The position numbers were made by a program, and so were the translations under genes. Source: Chalara sp. BL73 (taxonomy: Eukaryota > Ascomycota > Leotiomycetes > Helotiales). From it: a DNA stretch of 64,000 nt. Location of the stretch: contig CAKJVC010000142.1 in the NCBI GenBank assembly GCA_918026815.1, forward strand, positions 434,001 to 498,000. The letters are read 5' to 3'. Shown here one piece after another: positions 55,362 through 64,000 of this stretch (the first letter of the stretch is position 1; every line of letters begins with the position of its first letter). Under the pieces are notes generated by a model. It saw only the letters and a program-made list of their open reading frames with translations, had not been told where the DNA came from and searched no databases.

Positions 55362-57358
55362 CTACAACTTGATAGGATGATGCTTCCTGATCCTACCTCC
55401 AAACTTGAAAATCAGCAGAGGAGCAGGTATCAGTCCGATGGCAACAAAGCCGAGAACACTGTTTCCCCATCCAAGTCCCATAGCTGAGTACATTGACGGC
55501 CCAGCTAAAGGCAAGAATGCACCGAATAAAGATCTAGAAACGGTAAGAGCAGCGACACCACTGGCAGCGAAGCTCGGAAAAGAATCGATAATATAGGTCT
55601 GAATAGGGATGAAAATGCCCATCATTCCAAATCCGAAAGGAGCGAGTCCTATGATTGGTACGATCCAATGAACTTCATAGTGCGTAGTCCATCCGTACCA
55701 GAAGAATGTGATAGGTATCCAAAATGCGAAGAATATGCAGGCAGGAAGGCGCATCTCAGGCTCAAAAATGCCGTTGTTGGTCCTTGTCATCCTTACAACT
55801 GTCGGATCTGAGATTTTGGCCACACAGATGAGTCCAATAAAAGTGCCTACCCCGATGCCGATGTATGCCAAACCGCACATCTCAGGCTGAAATCTGTACT
55901 TGTTGATGAGGACATCGGGTATAGTCGTGAACAGAAGGTAGAGAAGACCGTAAACCACAGCCAGATAGAGGGATAGCAGAAATACGATTGGCGAGAGGAA
56001 AAGCATCTTTAACGGTCGCAGGAAACCATGAAGCAGAATCGCCGATGAAGAGTTGTGCCCATTCGGACTGTCGTAGACGCTACGTAGCTCAGGACGATTG
56101 AGCTCTTTTTGAAGACGTTTGACCTTCCTCTGTATCAGAACACGAGGGTTTGTTTCCGTTGTTAAACATTCAATTCCTATTGTGACTACCGAACCTGAGA
56201 TTAGTAGCGGCCAGAAGACCCAGCGCCATCCTGTTCGCTGCCCTATAAAGCCGCCGCAAATTGGACCGATGACAGGACCGAACAGGGGACCTACGCTGTA
56301 AACCGATGTCGCCTATAAACACCAGTTCGGTCAACTTATAATTCACGAAGCCGCAGAAACAGAAGCGGATCTTGTGAGACATATACTTCTCACATACTTG
56401 AAACTTTATAGATAAATTAAACCAACAGTACAAGTTGCGCGTAGGTCTTTAGGGATTGGTTCGTAAAAAGCCTAAAAAAAACTTACTAGTCCACGACGAT
56501 CGGGGTGGAAGCAGTCCGCAATGACACCTCCACCAATGGTCATACACCCAGAACCTCCAATACCAGCAAGAAACCGAAACACAATGAGGGAGTTCAAACT
56601 TGGGGCAAGAGCGCAGCCGATCTGCCAAACACAGAAGAACACATTTGCGGCGGTAAGAACATATCTTCGACCATAGATTTCCGAGAGCGGCGCCAGAAAC
56701 AGTGGACCAATCGCGTATCCCAAAACAAAAATACTGACGGATAACGATGATAGTATGGTAGAAGTATTATCGAATGTTTCGTTCATAAAGCTGACTGCTG
56801 GTGCGAACATAGAAGAAGCGAGGGGAGATATAAATGTGATGGCAGAAAGAAGTCCCAGGAGTAGCCACTTGCGTGAGTTTGGGAAGTTCAGAGGGTTCAT
56901 CGGATCAGTCTGTGAGTCCCATCCCACGATTCCATTGTCCAAATCTGAAAGAGGAATCTTTATAGGCTCGAGCCCTTTCCTTGTACTCCGTCTTGTAAGG
57001 GTTGTCACTACTTTTGATAACTTGCTTCTTGTGCTAGATCGTGTTGCCGTTCGTTTAATAGAGCTTCCGTCTAAGGACTTGCGTGGTCCAGCCTTAATTG
57101 ATGCCAAGGTCTAATATATACAACATCAGCCAAGATTCGAAAATCCATTGTAGTCATAGTACGTACATGTTGTCGTTCAAGGTCCTTTATATGTCCAATA
57201 TCCATCTGTTCAACTTCTTCATGATCTGAGTCCGAGGATCCTACAGCACCCTCATCTACTTTATACGGCTCAATTCTGTCGCTATCAGACGCACAAGCTG
57301 TCGATGCGGTACCAGTCGTTCCAACCTCTGCCTTCTCGTTGTCCAGAGTTAAAACCAT
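55362..57358 (-). CDS. MFS multidrug/polyamine-type transporter, DHA1
   Basis: Drug:H+ antiporter of the 12-helix DHA1 family (Flu1/Tpo-like). Exons 57358-57167, 57110-56487, 56312-55362 give 588 aa; both joins are phase 0 (second intron 174 nt). The N-terminus is an acidic then basic Ser/Thr-rich tail; helix 1 begins KWLLLGLLSAITFISPLAS. Motif A reads LAPLSEIYGRRYVLTAAN; motif C in helix 5 reads GPLFGPVIGPICGGFIG; the sequence following, QRTGWRWVFWPLLI, is family-typical. In the second half PEMCGLAYIGIGVGTFIGL and LAPFGFGMMGIFIPIQTYI mark helices 8 and 10. Substrate cannot be named. ATG 57358 is the first in frame after upstream stops and non-ATG codons. Confidence 0.9.
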
Positions 57359-58609
57359 CCTCGAGATGATGAATACATATATTCTGCCAATCACTGCAGC
57401 GCTTCTGCGAGTCTGCAGACTCTGTGTAAAAGTGGATAAAAAATATACTTTAAAATAAAGGAAATCCACAGATTTGTAACTAAGTGAATCTGATTTAGTA
57501 TGCACTCATTACTGCAGCTTCTGTTCACGGTGCAATTCAGCAAAAAAGGAGAATTATGAATTAAGAAAATGGAAAGAGATGACAAAATAAACATGGGGGA
57601 GACGAAAGGAAAGGGGATCGCTCCTAAATAGGCAAAATCGTTATATAACGATTCGCTCATCGTACTGGCAATCCAACAGAAATTACCAAAGAAAGATGCC
57701 GAAAGCCGAGCTCTCCATATTTATTCGGTACCATGGCGGCGGGTATGGGAGCTTCCGTCAGAATCGGATAAAAGTCGCCTACGAGAGCCATAGCACGGGA
57801 TTGGCTGAAATAGGTTTTATGAATGCACAAAAACTCATTATGCTTGCATAACAAAATATGTAGTCGCCAACATAAAATCATAAGTTTATCGAGCCATCCT
57901 GATCTCCATGCCACTTGTCAACAGTAGTAGTCGTGAGATATCGTTAAGGGCGGACATTATTAACCAAGTATGGATTCATTTTGCGGATTGCTTAGTGGTT
58001 GGTCCTCCATCAACCATATACTGTTGCAAGGTCAATATTAGCATCATACCCATCAAGTCTGAGCGGCCGTTGCGATACTGTGTACTCGTCATCAGCATAG
58101 GAGGAGTTTTCAAATGGCTGTTATTCTTGCTTCTATTGCCTATTTTCCCCGTCCCTTTGTATGGCTTTTATCCTTTTGTCTTTGTTTCTTTGTCTTCGGC
58201 TGTTTGCCGTTATGTCTTGAATTGATTGATTCGAAGTATTTGAAACGCATATCAAGATAGTCCTCGGACTCGTACGACTTTCACATCAATTTATATTGCA
58301 CGGTAAGAATGGGTGGGCGATCAGTGGTGGTAGCTTATAGAAACCATCTTCAATTCAGCCCTTGCCTAGCTTCAATCGATGTGGCACAACACGAATGATG
58401 GTTTTCATATACAGGCATTTCGATCCATTTTCTTTTGTTGATTATGGCCGTTTCCGGAGTGTTAAATTCTGAAGGCGGAGCTCGGTCATTGTCCACACTA
58501 TACTGCTTTCTTTTAATCAGTGATCAGTCAAAACATTTCTCTGAAGGTTGATTCAAGGTAGTCTCATATCTGACCCCATATGTAATCGCGGAACAAGAAA
58601 GTTTTCAAC
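57359..58609. promoter_or_regulatory. divergent upstream region (MFS / zincin-like gene)
   Basis: About 1.25 kb between divergent starts. A plus frame at 57908-58225 with a hydrophobic C-terminus was considered and not accepted. No recognisable motif. Confidence 0.4.
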
Positions 58610-61600
58610 ATGTCAACCCAGCCTGCTTTCGTTGATGATTGTGGCCGAAAGCATTGGGATTATCAAGAGCTGTTGTTAGCTGGGGCAATAGGTTTGCAAA
58701 GCACTATAAGTAGCGAATGGCCACTAAGAAATAACAGACGTAGGCCCAACCGGGGTACCTGATCTCGAAAACAACATCAGCCCTCTATTCGATCGTGAGC
58801 GATGGAACTTCAATGATATCTCAGAGGCTGAGTATGAAGCTCTTATTCCAAGTCTACGACTCGCGTCGAATCTCACACTAGTCGCCCTGCCATATATTGC
58901 CAATTTCTTACCCACAAGTCAAATTTTCGATAATATTCCCAGCGGCGAATTCCCTGAAGTTATTAATTTGAGACCCACGGTAACAGGTGGGGAACTAAGG
59001 GCTGCAAGAACTGAGCTCGATGTGGTTGCACAGTCAATTCGGTGGGAGTTGAACTACCGGATGTACTCAGAGGTTTATCCAAAGTATCCAGCTAAGCATT
59101 GGCTTGGAGTCACAAGATTGGTTGATACAGATCGGCCATGGCAACCACATACGTTTGATGAAATTCTACAATCTGATCAAAAGCACCACGAGAATGGGCT
59201 GAAGCGACGGCCACTTGTACTTGGTCTTGCCGGAGAGTATGCTACGGCACTTCGAAACTCACCGGCAGGCTCGGAAATACATACACGAGCGACTTTCATG
59301 GCGGCGATCTCCCTGGTGCACGAGATTGGCCATGCCATAGTCCACCAGGATTTCAGATCTTCCCATGCACCCGACCTTCGTGAGCCATATGTTGAGAAGG
59401 ATTGTACGGCGGAATTGGGGTCTTCTCTCATCAGCTGGATATTCGGAGGTTATCATCCTAATGCTGAGATGCTACATGGTTCAACTAAGATGGACTTCAG
59501 GTTGCATCTATATTGGGAACCAGTATATACCGTGGACTTGAAGAAACGGCCGCTGTATAAGGTCTTGTATTCCATTCATATGGAGTACGTTGAGCAATTC
59601 CTTAAGGCGGATTTCTGGCAGAATCTTCATCCAACGTAAGTTTACATGATTTTTTCGACCGCCTTAGGTTCTTCTCATATCATAGATGCCAATGGGGCAT
59701 AGCTCACGTCCAGTTTTCTCCCACTATGTTCAAGAATAGTGAGCTCCATAATCCTCGAAACCACTTCTTTTCACGGGTATTTTGACATAGCTTTACTGAC
59801 TTTTCTCCCATTCAGCAAGGCCGGATTCCCATCAAGAGCCAGAGCCAGTCTTAGGGCAATCGTGGCCAATAACAATCCGAACATAGCAACGTCGAGGGTG
59901 CCGAATTTCAGATGGAACAAGGATCTAGGCCGATTGGAATGGAAGGATCCTCATTTCAGGATTTTTGGGCAAAGGGAAGGGGATCCTGTGAACGGCCTCA
60001 CAAAAGAAGAGCTTGCATACGAAGAAGAGCTTGCTCGACCTTTGCCTCCTAAGATGCCATACGAAGATACCCTTACATTCGAACAATATCGCCGTCTGAA
60101 TGCTCTTGCTAATGGAACGTATCTTCCAGGACATAATTCTGGCGAGCTAATTAGTGGTATCTCTTATGATATGAATCTTAATGACGGTATGCTTGAAGAT
60201 GATATGGAAATCGCAACACAGCCAAATGATACACCTACCACCCGCATCGAGGTGCGCTATCTTTTTGACTCGCCCCCAATCACTCAAGGGAAACGGCGGT
60301 GGGAGGATATTGACGGCGCGCAATACGAGCGTCCAAGACTACGGATACAGAGAGGCTCTTCCGGCGACGGAGGTATTCCGGATAATGCTTCTATTAAAAA
60401 TTATATTGCCAGCACCTCCTTACACTCTATATCCTTTCTTACCCGGTTGCAAGCCCACCAATTCTGCACCGACCGAGGCCTAGAAGGATATGACCAATTG
60501 CACGACGGCGACTTCTGGCTGAACAGTCAGCTCAATTATGGAAACATTGATGATGCCATTATTGGAATCCGGATCAGTGAGTTTCTCATTCGGATCAAGT
60601 TACAAGAGCTCCAGAACGAGACACACGTTGACGACCATTTACAATTGCTCAGACTCCACCACTTAGCAATTCTTCCTGGGTGGGATATCAGCGCTTTGCG
60701 CGAATACCTAAATAGCCATGGAGGGTTGAGGAGCGGTGACGTGAATGAGCTAAGGGCAGATGTTGAAAACAGAATGAGAATCGAACTCCAACAAACCACA
60801 AAGCGTTACAAGGGAGATGCCGAAATCTACAAAGCGCTGAATAAAATACCAGGCTCAGATTACATGTCCCAAGAAATCCTTAGAACCTATCTTACGGAGC
60901 GCGGTCTTCCGTCTTGGGGAACCCGCAAAGCACTCATCACCCGCGCCCGACGGTTCCAGGACGCAGAGGCTCAAATCAAGGCCGGGAAAGACATCCCAGT
61001 GCGTTGCGAGCAGACACACCGAAAAGACCCCTCCGGATTCGAGACCTACGTCTTCCACACGGTGCTTGGGCGAAGCACGGTCGAAGCCCTGAAATCCGCG
61101 CTCTTCATCGCATGCAACTTCGGCCCAGACACGTTGATGGCCCTCTTCTTCGAGCCCAGAGAGAGCGAGGTTCTGAAGGACAAAGATTCCCTCGCCGAGT
61201 ACGAGGGCAGAGATTGGACAAAGCTCCGCTTGAAAGTCAGCGCGAAGCCGCAGAGCGGCCGTGGAAGTGCGCAGGCTCGAGCTGTCGACGCCACGATCAG
61301 CAGCGCTCCGCAGCTTGACTGGCAGGCTCGCATACCGCGGTACGTCTCAGCACCTCGCCCGACGGCAGAGGAACAATGGGAAGCGCGGCAAGACGATATC
61401 AAGAACGGAACCGCAAAGCAGACATTCGCGGACCTCTTCATCCGGACGAGCGCGCGGGGCAAGAAGCTGAGGGCCATCCCGAACGTGCCAGGTGATGGGC
61501 TGATCCCCGGCAGAAAGAGAGGCGCTTTTGAGATGTTGGAGTTGGTAGAGGATTATCAGGAGGAGGAGCTGGGCATGGATGATCCGGTGGACGCGGAGGC

Positions 61601-61733
61601 TAGAAAGCTGACCCGTGAAAGGAAGAGACAAAGGGGATTGTTGTCGTCTAGATGGACGAGCGCCATGGGCGACATCGTCTATGACATCAACGGGTCTTAT
61701 AGATTTAAGAATAACCGGCCCGTTGGGGCGTAG
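58610..61733 (+). CDS. unusual zincin-like (HEIGH) protein with SAP-like segment
   Basis: Exons 58610-58691, 58744-59635, 59686-59776, 59820-61733 give 992 aa. The N-terminal part holds TRATFMAAISLVHEIGHAIV followed by HQD: an HExxH zinc-protease motif (His220, Glu221, His224), with a further acidic block VEKDCTAELGSSLISWIFGG whose Glu251 could be the third ligand, as in ImmA/IrrE-like gluzincins. A repetitive helical region follows, and SQEILRTYLTERGLPSWGTR (about 705-740) resembles a SAP DNA-binding motif. The C-terminus is charged. The third intron is ambiguous: 59777-59819 is used here, but GTGAGC at 59737 to ...CATAG at 59789 also keeps frame. It could be two genes. Protease activity and DNA binding are inference. 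Confidence 0.6.
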
Positions 61734-62856
61734 ACTCTAGTTAGATTTTCTTTTCTAAGGTGCGTTTGGGAGTTTAGAGTATCTGCAATGAGGACAGAGT
61801 TTTGTACTGCAACACAGCTGAGTATATATATTACTTTAAACACTTGCCAACTTTATTTCCCCTCCCCCCCCAAAAAACCGAATATCAGAATCATTCTCAG
61901 ATTCAAACCAGTGAATACAAAAATCCTTAACCCAGATATAGTTTCCAGCAAGCTTTCCTGGTATGAAAGTTCTGATAGGATCACGCGTGTGGCAAACCCG
62001 CCCCATCCTTTAAGATGATCAAATGACTCGAGCAAAATGACATGCTTTCCATCAACCCAAAAGTCAAAAGAGCGGTGTGCATACGTATATACGAAGCGAA
62101 TAAGCTTTCCCTCCATGCTAAAACCACTTATTAACCTTAAATAACGATGTGCAACAAAGGTAATCATGTATCTTTGCTATAGCCTAGGAGCTTAGCTTTG
62201 AGCTTGTAGGAAAAGTATAATGTTCGATGTGCAACAAACCTCCGGTTTAGAGTCTGTAAATGATGTTCATACGTTCAGCTACAGCCAGTGGCAATATATT
62301 TTCTAAATGACGGAGTACGAGGAAAGACGAGCAACCGAAGTCTGAAACCTTGTGACCATCGGGCTACGGATGACATTCCAGGTAGGAAGTACTGCTCAAG
62401 AAAGATATCGTATGGAGAGAAAAACGAAAGTCCTAGGGCAAACCCAGAACTCCCAATAACTGCACGATAGACGACAAGTGGCTCTGTCGAGGAAGGCATT
62501 CATTCGTTTGTCATTGGTAAAAGTATTGACTACAATGATGATAAGTTCAAAGATTTCGCCTTTTTCCATCTCCAGGCCGCAAATCGCTCCTCCCCAGCCA
62601 TGAAAGTATATCGAAGCGAAGCACCTTCACCCACCTACATGCCTGCCAACTCCTCTCGCTGGAAATGAAATTGGGATATCAATTTAACGAGTTTCTCGCG
62701 TCAGAAAAGCAGAGACCCGGAAACAAACGCCGTATCATTTTGCAAGCTCAATTCGCTGAATCCAAGTAACAAGTGCGTCAGTCGTAACGCCTGCCGAATT
62801 TTCGACTAGGATGAAGATAAAATACAGTTTTGGGAATCGTAAGTGGAGTTTATGAT
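61734..62856. other. convergent 3' region, nothing firmly supported
   Basis: About 1.1 kb between two convergent stops. A minus frame of 104 codons (62167-61853) starts with ATG but shows no family, splice partner or clear coding bias, and ends in a G-rich run. Probably 3' UTR plus spacer. Confidence 0.4.
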
Positions 62857-64000
62857 TTATGCTTCACCGAATATCTCGTCACTATTCTCAATGACGAACT
62901 CGATGGCATTGTTCTTGGCGTGCATGTCGCTCATTTCGCGCTCTAGGCTAGTATCGCGCATAATGGTAGGCGCAAAAACTACGGCGAGATTCTTTGGTGT
63001 CATCTACACATGTCAGGAAATTTCATTAAAAAGGGTTCAACAAGAGGCTTACGAGGTTCTCTTTCTGTCTGTCTGCTACACGAACAAGATGGAAAACCAA
63101 GAATTCCAAGCAATCGCGATGCCTGGATGGCAACATGTTGAAAGTTTTCCGAAGATGAGCACATCGTTCCCTCTTATTCTCCACAGCTAAACATATATTA
63201 GCACAAGTCAGACAGTTATTGAAAGGCAGAACTCACAAGTTGATTCGAGAACACGATCATATACATCAAACGTTAGTAGTGGGTTTGGCAACTTCCTGAA
63301 GTACTGCTTCAAGACGCTTGTGACAGCCGTAATATCTATTTCAGGATCCGAAATGTCAAAATCTTGGTCTTTGTCAAAACCTTCTTGAATCTGTTTAACT
63401 TGGCCACTGCCGCCGGTCTTTCGGTAAATCCCCTCTGTATCCATGCCACGAAGCTCAACCGCCTCGATGCACTTGATAATCACACTGGGGATATGGCTGT
63501 TCTCGAAATCGGCTCTCTCTACTAGATCAGAGCCGAAGAGTGTAGATGGCTTTTCAGCAGCTGGCATATTTCCGTTCGAAATGGATTTTGGCATGGTGTT
63601 CGATTTCTTGAATAGACCAAATCCTCCTCCAGTTCGTGGATCAGATGTAGCGGACCGAGGTAAGCTTCCTAATTGCGCTCCCGCTGGAGCTTCAACCGGT
63701 GCCATAGTCATATTGTATGGCATGCCAATGCTATCTCCAGTCTGCCCCTGCCACTGTGGATTGCGTTCTTGTTGTACAGATGCAAAAGCACCCTTGAAGC
63801 CTTTAGTGACATTCTTGGCAACAGTTTGCCCTCCCTTCTTCCAGAACTTTTTCGCCTGTCCTTTGCGGATATTGACGACATGTGGGGCTGATAGCACAGT
63901 GGCAGGATCCATTGCAGAATCTTGATCCATTGACTGTGGATAGCTACCGACGGATACAGATCCAAATGCAGTCGTGCTATTGGATGTACGGAGGCTGGCA
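62857..64000 (-). CDS. RhoGAP-domain protein, C-terminal part (runs off edge)
   Basis: Accelerates GTP hydrolysis by Rho-type GTPases, thus acting in polarity and wall growth. Exons visible: 64000-63237 (open to the edge), 63186-63053, 63003-62857 (stop TAA at 62859-62857). The RhoGAP domain begins near LFGSDLVERADFENSHIPSV; the arginine finger is in GMDTEGIYRKTGGSGQ; later blocks are LKQYFRKLPNPLLTFDVYD, LPSRHRDCLEFLVFHLVRVA and MTPKNLAVVFAPTIMR. Upstream is a basic linker (FWKKGGQTVAKNVTKGFKGA) typical of the LIM-RhoGAP Rga1 type of filamentous fungi; the expected LIM domains would lie beyond the window. The protein ends directly after the GAP domain. Confidence 0.9.

Noticed and set aside
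57908..58225. 105-codon plus frame with hydrophobic C-terminus
   Set aside because: Poor composition, no family, lies in the divergent spacer before the zincin-like gene.
61853..62167. 104-codon minus frame starting with ATG
   Set aside because: Ends in a Gly run encoded by a C-tract, sits in the shared 3' region, no recognised motif.
1..64000. Transposons, CRISPR arrays, rRNA genes or a secondary-metabolite cluster
   Set aside because: No reverse transcriptase, transposase, terminal repeats, spaced repeats, rRNA blocks, PKS, NRPS or terpene synthase sequence was seen; the accessory genes are unrelated and scattered.

Overview
The window reads as nuclear DNA of a filamentous ascomycete, most likely a leotiomycete-type (Helotiales-like) fungus. 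The reasons are intron-containing genes on both strands (GT-AG introns mostly 43-200 nt with CTRAY branch sites), fungal-only families (Zn2Cys6 regulator, bZIP/DUF3425, Kre6/Skn1, TOK channel, Srf1, Rrg7, Irc3), a plant cell-wall pectate lyase, and no bacterial operons or Shine-Dalgarno sites. The class-level guess is inference. Coordinates for spliced genes are the outer limits of the coding region; exon joins are given in the evidence and were read by eye from frame continuity and splice signals.

Layout, left to right. 1-5.8 kb: an unresolved pair of short frames at the edge, a broken F-box-like relic, a secreted PL1 pectate lyase (-) and a bZIP/DUF3425 regulator (+). 6-10.7 kb: Atg22-like vacuolar effluxer (-), then divergently Spt3 of SAGA (+) and a small cupin (+). 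10.9-15.6 kb: Srf1-type membrane protein (-), mitochondrial K+/H+ exchange-related protein (+) and a DUF3716-type Cys-rich protein (+). 17.7-23.8 kb: Kre6/Skn1 beta-glucan protein (+) and a TOK two-pore potassium channel (+), with long simple-sequence-rich leaders. 24.5-26.9 kb: Zn2Cys6 factor (-) with an exon junction that does not resolve. 27.8-34.7 kb: multi-KH RNA-binding protein (-) and a long disordered repeat protein (-). 35-39.6 kb: Sdt1-type HAD nucleotidase (+), Mediator Med21 (-) divergent from Rrg7 (+), and an alpha/beta hydrolase (-). 41-50 kb: unrecognised protein (-), Irc3 helicase (-) divergent from an Rrn5-like Pol I factor (+), and a large multi-pass membrane protein (-). 51.9-57.4 kb: two MFS transporters. 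58.6-64 kb: a 992-residue protein with an HEIGH zincin-like domain and a SAP-like segment (+), and the C-terminal half of a RhoGAP (-) running off the edge.

There is no evident biosynthetic cluster, transposon, rRNA, tRNA or CRISPR array. Most genes are scattered housekeeping functions in transcription (Spt3, Med21, Rrn5-like), mitochondria (Irc3, Rrg7, KHE-related) and cell wall or membrane (Kre6, TOK, Atg22, Srf1), mixed with accessory genes (pectate lyase, transporters, hydrolase, regulators). The least familiar protein is the zincin/SAP-like one at 58610-61733. Splicing details worth attention are two GC-AG introns, a 13-nt exon, a 6-nt terminal exon, and two introns whose length is a multiple of three and which read through in frame.
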